From positions 1,736,001-1,800,000 of the forward strand of contig NZ_CP042239.1 of assembly GCF_007833215.1 (NCBI RefSeq): a stretch of 64,000 bases of DNA, given 5' to 3'. Numbering within the stretch: the stretch's first letter is position 1; every line of letters starts with the position of its first letter. This DNA is from Sphingomonas suaedae (GTDB lineage: Bacteria; Pseudomonadota; Alphaproteobacteria; Sphingomonadales; Sphingomonadaceae). The notes beneath the pieces are model-generated. The model was not told the origin of the DNA. It ran no database searches and worked only from the letters and a program-made list of their open reading frames with translations. The position numbers were made by a program, and so were the translations under genes. Shown here piece after piece: positions 30,132-40,546 of this stretch.

Positions 30132-30178
30132 CCCCTCCCGCTCGCGGGAGGGGTCGGGGAGGGTCTTCTTCTTTTTTT
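30132..30178 (+). terminator. Terminator-like palindrome after the acyl-CoA ligase
   Basis: CCCCTCCCGC (30132-30141) pairs exactly with GCGGGAGGGG (30144-30153). A T/C-rich run ending in seven T residues lies 10-25 bases downstream. It may terminate the ligase mRNA, although the stem is also a common intergenic repeat. Confidence 0.5.
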
Positions 30179-30310
30179 GAGGCAGCCCCCCACACCCCGT
30201 TTGTGCTGAGCTTGTCGAAGCACCGTTCCCGCCCTCAACGAGCGCAGGCTGCGGCCCTTCGACAAGCTCAGGGCAAACGGAGGTTGGGACCCGGCAGTTG
30301 AGGCACTCTA

Positions 30311-30421
30311 AGCCCCTCCCCTTCAGGGGAGGGGTGGGGGGTGGGGCGTCTCAGTCTCACCGAGACCGACGTGCCAAGAGGATAGGCCCCACCCCAACCC
30401 CTCCCCTGAAGGGGAGGGGCT
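30311..30421. repeat. 111-bp paired palindromic element, copy 2
   Basis: Reverse complement of the element at 13308-13418, equal in length, with about three differences. Arms AGCCCCTCCCCTTCAGGGGA inverted at both ends; the centre carries the same GAGACCGACGTGCC segment. Confidence 0.85.
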
Positions 30422-30672
30422 TAAGAAGGCCGCACCTCATCCTTCCAACCCATGACCGCCGGCACCCCGCGATCCATCCGTCACCCCGGCCCTGTGCCGG
30501 GGTCCACCCCACCCCACGCCCAGCGACAGACCCTCGCGCACCGCGCCGGCCTCCCGGTAGACCCCGGCACAAGGCCGGGGTGACAACTGGAGAAAATCGA
30601 GCATTTTCATATGAATCGCTCTCGGTAGAGAGGCATCATTGATGTCCATCCACCGGCTGATATTCTGTCGTC

Positions 30673-31047
30673 ATGTCGAAGACGCGCCTATTTTGCTTTG
30701 GATACGAAACGCCAACGCAGTTCGTGAATAACGCGACCAATGGCTGGGACGATGAGAATAGCGCTGCCATCTGGATAAAGGCCGCGTCAGACGAGGCAGC
30801 CATAGAGTGGGGCCGTGTCGTTGCCGCAAGCTTCGTGTCACACTTGTTTGAAGGAGCCGACAAGAACGGTTACTCATGGGTGAGCGCAAACTTCGCGCAT
30901 TGGATCGAGACTGACCCAAACATCTTAGCCCATGCGACCGAGATTCCGATCATCACAGCCGGGGAAATGCCAGACTTTGTTGCCCTATCCCGCAGTACCT
31001 ATCCGACCGCCCCCCTCACCCCCGCATCTCAGCCTTCAAATTCATAA
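30673..31047 (+). CDS. AT-richer orphan protein of unknown function
   Basis: 124 residues (MSKTRLFCFGYETPTQFVNN at the start), soluble, with several tryptophans (NGWDDEN, WIKAAS, YSWVSANFAHWIE). Base composition is clearly lower in GC than all neighbours, codons such as AAA, ATA and TTT are common, and a repeat cluster borders the 5' side. Together this suggests a recently acquired gene. The 3' end overlaps the stop region of the convergent aldehyde dehydrogenase by 32 bp. I recognise no family. Confidence 0.6.
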   Translation: MSKTRLFCFGYETPTQFVNNATNGWDDENSAAIWIKAASDEAAIEWGRVVAASFVSHLFEGADKNGYSWVSANFAHWIETDPNILAHATEIPIITAGEMPDFVALSRSTYPTAPLTPASQPSNS

Positions 31048-32374
31048 ACTCATGCAGCCCCCACGGCCCCAGCTCGCGGCCATGGCCCGACAGCTTGACC
31101 CCGCCGAACGGCGCGCCCGGCACTGACGCGAGCATCTGGTTCACCGCGGTCATCCCCGCCGCGATATCGCGCACCAGCCGCGCCTGCTCGTCGGCGTCGT
31201 TGGTCCACACGCTCGACCCCAACCCATAGGGCACTTCGTTCGCCAGCCGGATCGCATCGTCCAGCGACTCCGCCCGGAACAGCATCGCGACCGGCCCGAA
31301 AATCTCCTCCTTGGCAAAGTCCGCCTCGGGATCGACCTCAGTCAGCACCCCCGCGTGCATCCACGCCCCATCGCGGTCGATCTTCTCTCCGCCATGCAGC
31401 GTCGCCCCCGCCGCCACCGCACGCTCCAGCTGCTCCAGCACCGTATCGCGCTGCTCGACGCTCGACAGCGGCCCCATCTCGACCCCGTCTTCCATCGGAT
31501 CGCCGATCTTCACCGCATCCATCGCCGCGACAAATTTCTCGGCGAACGCCTCGTACACATCGGCATGGACGATCATCCGCTTGGCGCAGATGCAGCTCTG
31601 CCCGGCATTCTGAATGCGCGCCTTCACCGCCGTCTTCACCGCTTCATCCAGATCAGCCGAGGGCATCACCACGAACGGGTCCGATCCGCCCAGCTCAAGC
31701 ACCACCTTCTTGAGCGCGCGCCCGGCCGCCTCCGCAACCTTGGCCCCCGCCCCCTCGCTCCCGGTCAGCGTCACCGCGACCACACGTTTGTCGGCGATGA
31801 TCCGCGACACCTTGTCCGACTTCACGGCCAAGTTCTGGAAAAGCCCGTCCGGCGCCCCCGCCGCGCTCACCATCTGCTGGATCAGCGCCGCGCACCCCTG
31901 CGTCAGCGAGGCGTGCTTCAACAACCCGACATTCCCCGCCAAAATCGTCGGCGCCAGCCAGCGCACCACCTGCCAGTACGGGAAATTCCACGGCATGATC
32001 GCCAGCACCGGCCCCAGCGGCAACCAGTGCGTCACCGCCCGCCCGGTCGGCAGCGCGAGCTCCTCGCCCTTCAGAAACTCAGGCCCATGCTCGACATAGT
32101 AACGGAACCCGGAAACGCATTTCTCCACCTCGGCCACCGCCGACACCAGCGTCTTGCCCATCTCCCGCGTCGCGGTTTCCGCCAGATGCGCCTTGTTCGC
32201 CTCGAACCGATCGGCAATCGCGGTCAGCAGCGCGGTCCGCTGCTCAACCGGACTCACCCGCCACGATGCGAACGCCGCCTCGGCGCGCACCAGCGCCGCC
32301 TCGACGCCGTCGCCGTCCAGTTCCTCGAACGTCTCGCCCGTCTCGCCCGTCGCCGGATTGATGCTGGTAAACAT
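31016..32374 (-). CDS. NAD(P)-dependent succinate-semialdehyde/aldehyde dehydrogenase
   Basis: 452 residues of the aldehyde dehydrogenase superfamily. The general-base glutamate is in [11 protein letters not shown] (around residue 225) and the nucleophilic cysteine in [12 protein letters not shown] (around residue 260). The N-terminal [11 protein letters not shown] and overall length resemble the Sad/GabD branch that oxidises succinic semialdehyde to succinate. The start ATG 32374 follows an inverted repeat pair; the longer frame runs through that repeat. Substrate specificity is not provable from motifs. Confidence 0.85.
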   Translation of the reverse strand: MFTSINPATGETGETFEELDGDGVEAALVRAEAAFASWRVSPVEQRTALLTAIADRFEANKAHLAETATREMGKTLVSAVAEVEKCVSGFRYYVEHGPEFLKGEELALPTGRAVTHWLPLGPVLAIMPWNFPYWQVVRWLAPTILAGNVGLLKHASLTQGCAALIQQMVSAAGAPDGLFQNLAVKSDKVSRIIADKRVVAVTLTGSEGAGAKVAEAAGRALKKVVLELGGSDPFVVMPSADLDEAVKTAVKARIQNAGQSCICAKRMIVHADVYEAFAEKFVAAMDAVKIGDPMEDGVEMGPLSSVEQRDTVLEQLERAVAAGATLHGGEKIDRDGAWMHAGVLTEVDPEADFAKEEIFGPVAMLFRAESLDDAIRLANEVPYGLGSSVWTNDADEQARLVRDIAAGMTAVNQMLASVPGAPFGGVKLSGHGRELGPWGLHEFMNLKAEMRG

Positions 32375-32399
32375 GCGCGCTCCTTCGATGTCCTTGCTT

Positions 32400-32469
32400 T
32401 CCTGCGAAAGCAGGAACCTAGGGCCACACGCACTGCCGCCCGGGACCCTGGGCTCCTGCTTTCGCAGGA
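32400..32469. repeat. Inverted REP pair between aldehyde dehydrogenase and xseB
   Basis: Arms TCCTGCGAAAGCAGGAACCT (from 32400) and its near-complement (32446-32469) are opposed; each includes a CCTGC/GCAGG hairpin. The pair occupies the divergent promoter region of the two genes. Confidence 0.65.
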
Positions 32470-32553
32470 GAACACGCTGATGGCGCCATTCTACAGTCCA
32501 CCGCCCAATCGCGGGAGGTTGAATTGGTTCCCCTGCCATCGCATAGCATCGCC

Positions 32554-32799
32554 ATGACCGACGATATCGACATCGCTTCCCTGTCCTTCGAAGATGCGCT
32601 CAAGGAACTGGAGCGGATCGTCAGTCGGCTGGAAAGCGGCGACGCGCTGCTGGACGAGGCGATTGCGCTGTATGAACGCGGCGATGCGCTGCGCCGTCAA
32701 TGCGCCGCCCGGCTCGATGCGGCACAGGCCCGGATCGAGGCGATTCGCGCCGACGCCAACGGCAATGTCACCGGCACCACGCCGTTCGCAGCAGGATGA
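32554..32799 (+). CDS. xseB: Exodeoxyribonuclease VII small subunit
   Basis: 81 residues, the usual XseB size. The conserved core SFEDALKELERIVSRLESGD and LYERGDALRRQC is present. With XseA it degrades single-stranded DNA and takes part in mismatch and other repair. xseA is not in the window. Its stop overlaps the ispA start by 4 bp (ATGA at 32796), the common xseB-ispA arrangement. Confidence 0.93.
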   Translation: MTDDIDIASLSFEDALKELERIVSRLESGDALLDEAIALYERGDALRRQCAARLDAAQARIEAIRADANGNVTGTTPFAAG

Positions 32800-33707
32800 G
32801 CACCCAGGTGGCGGACGCCAGCCTCTCGCTCCAGGCCGCGCTCCGCGATGTCGCGGCGGAGGTCGACCGCCAGTTCGACCATCTCCTCGCCGTCCCCGCC
32901 GATCCCCGCGCGCGGCTCTATGAGGCGATGCGCCATGCCGCGATCGGCGGCGGCAAGCGGCTCCGCCCGCTGCTCACCTTCGCCACCGCGCAACTCTTCG
33001 CGGTCGATCGCATCTGTGCCGCGCGCGCAGCCACCGCGATCGAGTGCATCCATGTCTATTCGCTGATCCATGACGATCTGCCGGCGATGGACGATGACGA
33101 CATGCGCCGCGGCAAGCCGACGGTGCACAAGGCATTCGACGAGGCGACCGCGATCCTCGCCGGCGATTGCCTCCACGCGCTCGCCTTCGAGATTCTCGCC
33201 GATCCCGCCACCCATGCCGATCCCTTCGTCCGCAACGAACTGATCGCCGATCTCGCCCGCGCCTCCGGCCCATCGGGCATGGCGGGCGGCCAGATGATGG
33301 ACCTGATGGCCGAGGGGCAGAGCTTCGACCTCGCCACCGTCACCCGCTGCCAGGCGCTCAAGACCGGCGCGCTGATCGCCTGTTCGGTCGAGGCCGGCGC
33401 GATCCTCGGCCGCGTCCCGCCGGAAGGCCGTACGGGCCTGCGCGGCTATGCCCGCGACATCGGCCTCGCCTTCCAGATCGCCGACGACATCCTCGACGTC
33501 GAGGGCGATCAGGACGCGGTCGGCAAACAGCTGCGCAAGGACGAAGCGGCGGGCAAGGAAACCTTCCTCACCCTGCTCGGCCTCGACCGCGCCCGCGAAC
33601 AGGCGCGACTGCTCGTCAACCAGTCGATCGCCCACCTCCACAGCTACGGCCCCGAAGCCGACCTCCTCCGCGCCATCGCCCGCTTCGTGCTGGAACGGGA
33701 CCGGTGA
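32796..33707 (+). CDS. ispA: Farnesyl diphosphate synthase (short-chain polyprenyl synthase)
   Basis: 303 residues. It condenses IPP with DMAPP/GPP to farnesyl diphosphate for quinones, undecaprenol and carotenoids. The first aspartate-rich motif is HDDLPAMDDDD and the second is QIADDILDVEGD; the GKRLRPLL segment binds IPP. Coupled to xseB by an ATGA overlap. The dxs gene that often follows in this operon type is absent here; instead a repeat-bounded GIY-YIG gene follows. Confidence 0.93.
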   Translation: MSTQVADASLSLQAALRDVAAEVDRQFDHLLAVPADPRARLYEAMRHAAIGGGKRLRPLLTFATAQLFAVDRICAARAATAIECIHVYSLIHDDLPAMDDDDMRRGKPTVHKAFDEATAILAGDCLHALAFEILADPATHADPFVRNELIADLARASGPSGMAGGQMMDLMAEGQSFDLATVTRCQALKTGALIACSVEAGAILGRVPPEGRTGLRGYARDIGLAFQIADDILDVEGDQDAVGKQLRKDEAAGKETFLTLLGLDRAREQARLLVNQSIAHLHSYGPEADLLRAIARFVLERDR

Positions 33708-33714
33708 GGACACG

Positions 33715-34121
33715 CCTCACCGTCATCCCCGCGAACGCGGGGACCCATCTCCCGAACGCGCGTCGAGCGTAACGGCGAGATGGGCGGCTGGGTTTACATC
33801 CTCGCCAACCGCAAGAACGGCACACTCTACACCGGCGTTACCGCCGACATCGCCGCCCGAATGGTCCAGCACCGCGAAGGCACAGGCAGCCGATTCACCG
33901 CGCGCTATGGCGTGACCCGCCTCGTCTACGCCGGACCCCACGACGACATCACCGCAGCCATCGCCCGCGAAAAGGCGATCAAGAAATGGCGACGTGCCTG
34001 GAAAATCGAGCTGATCGAGCGCGACAATCCCGATTGGCGCGACTTGTTTTTCGACATCAACCGCTGATTGTGCTGTTAGCGCAGGAGATGGGTCCCCGCG
34101 TTCGCGGGGATGACGATGAGG
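33715..34121. mobile_element. Candidate REP-bounded GIY-YIG element
   Basis: Perfect 32-nt terminal inverted repeats (33721-33752 and 34084-34115) extend outward by six more bases with one mismatch, giving 38-nt arms. Each arm contains the palindrome CCCCGCGAACGCGGGG. The 331 bp between the 32-nt arms hold one intact GIY-YIG gene and little else. No target-site duplication is visible. The right edge lies ten bases before the coaD ATG and appears to supply its GAGGG ribosome binding site. The layout resembles REP-associated transposase (RAYT) units, with a GIY-YIG nuclease in place of the tyrosine transposase. Confidence 0.6.
33780..34067 (+). CDS. Single-domain GIY-YIG nuclease-like protein
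   Basis: 95 residues, just the GIY-YIG domain: the first motif is WVYILAN, the second LYTGVT (Y17, G19), with R27 in AARMVQHREG and a glutamate in AREKAIKKW, the expected catalytic set of the YhbQ/UPF0213 class. Such proteins are small nicking or structure-specific DNA nucleases, mostly uncharacterised. Enclosed by exact inverted repeats and inserted between ispA and coaD. Start ATG 33780 is 27 bases inside the left repeat. Whether it acts on its own flanking palindromes is an inference. Confidence 0.82.
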   Translation: MGGWVYILANRKNGTLYTGVTADIAARMVQHREGTGSRFTARYGVTRLVYAGPHDDITAAIAREKAIKKWRRAWKIELIERDNPDWRDLFFDINR

Positions 34122-34131
34122 GCTTTGATTC

Positions 34132-34638
34132 ATGACCACTCGCACCGGCGTCTATCCCGGCACCTTCGATCCGATCACGCTCGGCCATATGGACATCATC
34201 CGCCGCGGCGCGAAGCTGGTCGACCGGCTCGTCATCGGCGTCACCACCAACCCGTCGAAGAATCCGATGTTCAGCGTCGCGGAGCGGATGGACATGGTCC
34301 GCCGCGAAGTGGCGGATATCGAAGGCGAAATCCATGTCGTCAGCTTCGATTCGCTGCTGATGGACTTTGCCGAGCGCGAGGGGGCGAGCATGATCGTGCG
34401 CGGCCTGCGCGCCGTCGCCGATTTCGAATATGAGTATCAGATGGCGGGGATGAACCAGCAGCTGAATGGCCGGATCGAAACCGTCTTCCTGATGGCCGAT
34501 GTCTCGCTCCAGCCGATCGCCAGCCGCCTGGTCAAGGAAATCGCCCTGTTCGGCGGCGAGATCCGCAAATTCGTCCCCGCCACCGTGCGCGACGAGGTGG
34601 TCGCGCGGGTCGAGAAGATCGGCCGCAAGGGCAGCTGA
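34132..34638 (+). CDS. coaD: Pantetheine-phosphate adenylyltransferase
   Basis: 168 residues, normal for CoaD. The nucleotidyltransferase motif GTFDPITLGH is at residues ~10-19 and the RGLRAVADFEYE segment follows at about 88. It makes dephospho-CoA from 4'-phosphopantetheine and ATP, the penultimate step of CoA synthesis. Its ribosome binding site GAGGG overlaps the outer edge of the GIY-YIG element. Confidence 0.95.
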   Translation: MTTRTGVYPGTFDPITLGHMDIIRRGAKLVDRLVIGVTTNPSKNPMFSVAERMDMVRREVADIEGEIHVVSFDSLLMDFAEREGASMIVRGLRAVADFEYEYQMAGMNQQLNGRIETVFLMADVSLQPIASRLVKEIALFGGEIRKFVPATVRDEVVARVEKIGRKGS

Positions 34639-34726
34639 CCGCGCCGCGAAAAATCCACTTTCCTACAAGCGTCGATCCACAATATGTTCGTCCGCTCGAT
34701 CGGTCGGGCGATCCGATCTGTGGGGC

Positions 34727-34771
34727 AAAGCTGACAGGATGAGGCGCGTTTCGCGTAACTTTGTCAGCTTT
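34727..34771. promoter_or_regulatory. Long-spaced inverted repeat downstream of coaD
   Basis: AAAGCTGACA (34727-34736) and TGTCAGCTTT (34762-34771) are exact complements. The 25-base interior contains the smaller hairpin CGCG-TTT-CGCG. It lies within the 235-bp gap before the cyclophilin gene. It could be a terminator without a clean T-tract, a leader structure or an operator. Confidence 0.45.
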
Positions 34772-34873
34772 CGGGGCGGTTTGATCCTGGGTGGCTGCGC
34801 CCGCCGCATTCACTTTGCCGCAAGCGGCGATTTGCTCTAAGCCGCTCCAGTTTTCAGTCCGGTGGGGATTTCG

Positions 34874-35527
34874 ATGCGTTTTGTTGCCCTGTTTCTCGCC
34901 CTGCTGACGTCGCTGATCGCGATGCCGGCCGCCGCCCAGATCGTCCCCCCGCCCGCCGGCCGCGCCGCCCCGCCGCCGACCACGGACAAGGAAAATCTGT
35001 GGATTCTCGACCTCTCGACGGGCGGGCGCGTCACCATCTGGCTGCGTCCCGATGTCGCGCCCAAATTCGTCGAACGGGTCAAGACGCTCACCCGCCAGAA
35101 CTTCTATGACGGCCTGGTCTTCCACCGCGTGATCGAAGGCTTCATGGCGCAGGGCGGCGATCCCAAGGGCAATGGCACCGGCGGCAGCGACCTTCCCGAC
35201 GTGCCCAAGGAATTCAACTATCTCCCGCACGTCCGCGGCGCCGTCGCGGCGGCGCGCGCGGAGAGCGAGGACAGCGCGAACAGCCAGTTCTTCATCATGC
35301 TCGTCCCCCGCCTTCAGCTCGACCAGAAATACACCGTGTTCGGTCGCGTGATCGACGGGATGCAATATGTCGACGCGATCCCGCGCGGCGAGCCGCCCGC
35401 GAACCCCGCCCGCGTCCTCCGCGCCTATATCGCCGCCGACAATCCGCCGCCCTACACGCCGATGGCCGCCGCGCCCGCGCCGACCCTCGACGCCCCCGCC
35501 GCGCTGCCCCCCGGCCCCGGCAAGTGA
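34874..35527 (+). CDS. Periplasmic peptidyl-prolyl cis-trans isomerase (cyclophilin)
   Basis: 217 residues. The signal peptide [21 protein letters not shown] precedes a cyclophilin core with [21 protein letters not shown] and SQFFIML. It catalyses proline isomerisation during folding of exported proteins. The C-terminal 30 residues are Pro/Ala-rich. A GTG at 34862 would add four residues; the ATG at 34874 gives the better signal peptide. queA follows after 34 bp. Confidence 0.9.
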   Translation: MRFVALFLALLTSLIAMPAAAQIVPPPAGRAAPPPTTDKENLWILDLSTGGRVTIWLRPDVAPKFVERVKTLTRQNFYDGLVFHRVIEGFMAQGGDPKGNGTGGSDLPDVPKEFNYLPHVRGAVAAARAESEDSANSQFFIMLVPRLQLDQKYTVFGRVIDGMQYVDAIPRGEPPANPARVLRAYIAADNPPPYTPMAAAPAPTLDAPAALPPGPGK

Positions 35528-35531
35528 GCGT

Positions 35532-35552
35532 CCGCCCGGTCCTGCCGGGCGG
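35532..35552. promoter_or_regulatory. Hairpin between cyclophilin gene and queA
   Basis: CCGCCCGG and CCGGGCGG pair exactly around TCCTG, ending nine bases before the queA ATG. No T-tract. It may limit read-through or partly mask the queA ribosome site. Confidence 0.35.
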
Positions 35553-35561
35553 CGACCAGGC

Positions 35562-36599
35562 ATGAACGTCGACCTGTTCGATTTCGACCTGCCGCCGGAG
35601 CGGATCGCGCTGCGCCCCGCCAGCCCACGCGATTCGGCCCGGCTGCTACGACTCGACGGAGAGCGGACCGAAGACCGCAGCGTCGCCGACCTCCCCGCCC
35701 TGCTCCGCCGCGGTGACCTGCTCGTCTTCAACGACACCCGCGTCATCCCCGCCCAGCTCGAAGGGATGCGCGGCGAGGCCAGGATCGGCGCCACCCTCCA
35801 CAAGCGCGAGGGGCCGCGCCACTGGATCGCTTTCATCCGCAACGCCAAAAGGCTGCGAGTCGGGGAGACGATCGACTTCGGCAATGGCGTCACCGCCACC
35901 GCCGAAGCGCGCCACGACGACGGCAGCTACACCCTGTTCTTCCCCGGCGACGAGCCCGTCGAGCTGCTGCTGGAGCGCGCCGGCCGGATGCCGCTCCCGC
36001 CCTATATCGCCGCAAAACGCCCCACCGACGCCCGCGACGCCGACGATTACCAGACGATGTTCGCCAGCGAACCCGGCGCCGTCGCCGCACCCACCGCAGC
36101 GCTGCACTTTACCCCCGCGCTGATGGCCGCGCTCGACGCCGCCGGGATCGGTCACACCACGCTGACCCTGCATGTCGGCGCGGGCACCTTCCTGCCGGTC
36201 AAGGCCGACGACACCGACGACCACCGGATGCACGCCGAATGGGGCCGCATCGATGCCGCCACCGCCGACCGGCTCAACGCCGTCCGCGCCGCCGGGGGCC
36301 GGGTGATCGCCGTCGGTACCACCAGTCTGCGACTGATCGAAAGCGCCACTGGCGAAGACGGCACGATCCGCCCTTTCGAAGGCGACACCGCGATCTTCAT
36401 CACGCCCGGCTATCGGTTTCGCGGCATCGACGGCCTGCTGACCAATTTCCACCTCCCCCGCTCGACTCTGTTCATGCTGGTCTCGGCACTGATGGGTCTG
36501 GATCGGATGCAGGCGGCCTACCGCCATGCCATCGCCGCAAATTACCGCTTCTATAGCTATGGCGATGCCAGCCTGCTGCTTCCCGGAGACCCGCCCTGA
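35562..36599 (+). CDS. queA: S-adenosylmethionine:tRNA ribosyltransferase-isomerase
   Basis: 345 residues, standard QueA length. It builds epoxyqueuosine on tRNA from preQ1-tRNA and SAM. The N-terminal [16 protein letters not shown] and the segments [22 protein letters not shown] and [16 protein letters not shown] are family signatures. tgt, the enzyme for the preceding step, lies 2.5 kb downstream. The stop codon overlaps the putative non-ATG start of the EF-hand gene. Confidence 0.95.
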   Translation: MNVDLFDFDLPPERIALRPASPRDSARLLRLDGERTEDRSVADLPALLRRGDLLVFNDTRVIPAQLEGMRGEARIGATLHKREGPRHWIAFIRNAKRLRVGETIDFGNGVTATAEARHDDGSYTLFFPGDEPVELLLERAGRMPLPPYIAAKRPTDARDADDYQTMFASEPGAVAAPTAALHFTPALMAALDAAGIGHTTLTLHVGAGTFLPVKADDTDDHRMHAEWGRIDAATADRLNAVRAAGGRVIAVGTTSLRLIESATGEDGTIRPFEGDTAIFITPGYRFRGIDGLLTNFHLPRSTLFMLVSALMGLDRMQAAYRHAIAANYRFYSYGDASLLLPGDPP

Positions 36600-37099
36600 T
36601 CCGCCTGCTCCCCCTTACCCTTCTCGCCGCCACCCCGGCCGTTGCGCAGGAGCGCCCGGCACCGCCGCCCCCGGGCGAGGCGATGGCAACCCCGATCCCG
36701 CTGATGATCGCCGAGCCGGTGGCGATGGCGATCGCTGCGTTCGATTCCGACGGCGACGGGCTCGTCACCCGCGCCGAGTTCGACGCCGGGGTCGCGCGCA
36801 GCTTCCAGGCTTCTTCAAAAGGCGAGGCGTCGGTCGGCTATATCGGCTTTGGCGACTGGTCCGAACGCTGGCTCGGCAATCGCAATGCGCTCCCCAGCCC
36901 GTTCGAGGTCGATCAGGATGGCGACAACCGCATCACCCTTGCCGAATTGCAGGCGCGGTTCGCATTGTTCTTCAGCCGCTTCGATGCCGACAAGGACGGA
37001 GTCCTGCGGCGTAGCGAATTGCTCACCGTGCGCCCCGTCGCCCAGCCCGGCGGGCGCCCTGGCGAAGGCGAAAACCGTCGCCCTCAGCGCCGCCGCTGA
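36596..37099 (+). CDS. Exported EF-hand calcium-binding protein with a non-ATG start
   Basis: About 167 residues if begun at CTG 36596 (or ATC 36599). Only that frame supplies a signal peptide, [17 protein letters not shown], followed by a Pro-rich linker. The first ATG (36683) would leave a protein without it. Three EF-hand loops are clear: [26 protein letters not shown] and [13 protein letters not shown]. The putative CTG start overlaps the queA TGA as CTGA, typical of coupled genes. The role is probably periplasmic Ca2+ binding. Start codon choice is inference. Confidence 0.7.
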   Translation: MIRLLPLTLLAATPAVAQERPAPPPPGEAMATPIPLMIAEPVAMAIAAFDSDGDGLVTRAEFDAGVARSFQASSKGEASVGYIGFGDWSERWLGNRNALPSPFEVDQDGDNRITLAELQARFALFFSRFDADKDGVLRRSELLTVRPVAQPGGRPGEGENRRPQRRR

Positions 37100-37147
37100 G
37101 ACTGGCGTGGATGCGCTAGCATCACATGCTGCACTGCGGTTAAGGTG

Positions 37148-38100
37148 ATGCCGATGCACGGCTCACACCATCACCACGGCCCCGCCGCACATGGCCACGG
37201 GCATCATGGCCATAGCCATGCGCCAAGGGATTTCGGACGCGCCTTTGCGATCGGTACGATTCTCAATCTCGGCTTCGTGCTGGTCGAGGGGCTTGCGGGA
37301 ATCGCCACCGGGTCGATGGCGCTACTCGCCGATGCGGGCCATAATCTTTCGGATGTGCTCGGCCTGCTGATCGCCTGGGGCGGCGCCTCGCTCGCCCGGC
37401 GCCCCGCCTCGCGCCGCTTCACCTATGGGCTCAGCAGCTCGACGATCCTAGGCGCGCTGGCCAACGCCGTATTGCTGCTGTTCGCGGTCGGCGCCATCGC
37501 CCTTGAGGCGGTGCGGCGATTCAGCGACCCGACCCCCGTTCCGGGCCTGACCGTCATGATCGTCGCAGGCGTCGGTATCGTCATCAACACAGCCACCGCG
37601 ATGCTGTTCGTGCGCGGCGCCAAGGACGATCTCAACATCCGCGGCGCCTATCTCCACATGGCGGCGGATGCGGCCGTGTCGGCGGGTGTGGTCGTCGCAG
37701 GCGGCCTGATCCTGCTGACCAACGCCGCGTGGATCGATCCCGCAATCAGCCTGTTGATCGTTATCGTCATCCTGTGGAGCACCTGGGGCCTGCTGCGCGA
37801 TTCGGTGGTGATGGCGCTCCACGCCGTCCCGCCGGGGATCGATCCGGACAAGGTCGAGGCGTCGATCGCTGGGCTGCCCGGCGTCACCCGTGTCCACGAT
37901 CTGCACATCTGGCCGATGAGCACGACCGAGGTGGCGCTCACCGCGCACCTGTTGATGCCAGGGGGGCATCCGGGCGACGCCTTCCTCCACGACGCGCAGC
38001 ACAGGCTGGCGCATGACTTCGGCATTCGCCATACAACGTTGCAGATCGAGATGGGCGATCATGATCCATGCGGTCTTCAATCCGGCCATGGCGGGCGCCC

Positions 38101-38104
<4 letters not shown>
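37148..38104 (+). CDS. Cation diffusion facilitator (CzcD/ZitB-type metal efflux)
   Basis: 318 residues. A His-rich N-terminus (HGSHHHHGP and HGHGHHGHSH) is followed by six membrane segments. The metal-site signature LLADAGHNLSDVLGLL (HxxxD) is in segment II and AYLHMAADAAVSAGVV (HxxxD) in segment V. A soluble C-terminal dimer domain ends in DLHIWPMSTTEVAL. It exports Zn2+ and perhaps Co2+/Cd2+ by proton exchange. Start may be GTG 37145, ATG 37148 or ATG 37154; AAGG precedes. The stop overlaps the HAD gene by 4 bp. Confidence 0.9.
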
Positions 38105-40255
<2,151 letters not shown>

Positions 40256-40305
40256 TTGCGCGTGCTGCGTCACTGTCCTACTTCTGCGCGATCAAGGAGT
40301 ATCCA

Positions 40306-40515
40306 GTGACCGACAAGACCGACGACGACGCCGAAATCGCCAACGAAATCACCGCCACCGCCCGCCAGGCGCGCGAAGTCGCCGAGCGGGCGGAAGGAAC
40401 GCCCCGACCCGGCGACGCAAGGAAATGGCCGCTGGCGAAAATCGGCATCGGTATCGGTTCGGCGGCACTCGCCGCCGCCGTGATCTACGCCGCGCGCAGC
40501 CGCAAGAAAGACTGA
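40306..40515 (+). CDS. Small single-pass membrane protein
   Basis: 69 residues from a GTG start preceded by AAGGAG. An acidic/alpha-helical N-terminal half is followed by one membrane segment (IGIGIGSAALAAAVIYAA) and a short basic tail. Size and form are those of small inner-membrane proteins of unknown function in sphingomonads. Located between tgt and the M16 peptidase gene. Confidence 0.6.
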   Translation: MTDKTDDDAEIANEITATARQAREVAERAEGTPRPGDARKWPLAKIGIGIGSAALAAAVIYAARSRKKD

Positions 40516-40546
40516 CCCCCTTCCCTCCCTTCGGAGACCAAGCCCT

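Larger units (their letters stand above)
30113..30672. repeat. 560-bp gene-free repeat cluster
   Basis: No coding sequence is supported here. Four repeat units follow one another: a palindrome 30132-30153 with T-rich tail; an inverted pair (arms 30197-30220 and 30257-30280, 22 of 24 matching, core CTTCGACAAGCTCAG); the 111-bp element 30311-30421; and an inverted pair 30480-30505 / 30556-30584 with core CCCCGGCACA. The cluster ends at the start of an AT-richer orphan gene. Confidence 0.8.

Noticed and set aside
30113..30672. CRISPR array in the repeat cluster
   Set aside because: Repeats are inverted pairs of different families, with no regular direct repeats or spacers.
33708..34131. Target-site duplication around the GIY-YIG unit
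   Set aside because: The bases outside the arms extend the inverted repeat (CCTCAC / ATGAGG) rather than forming a direct repeat.
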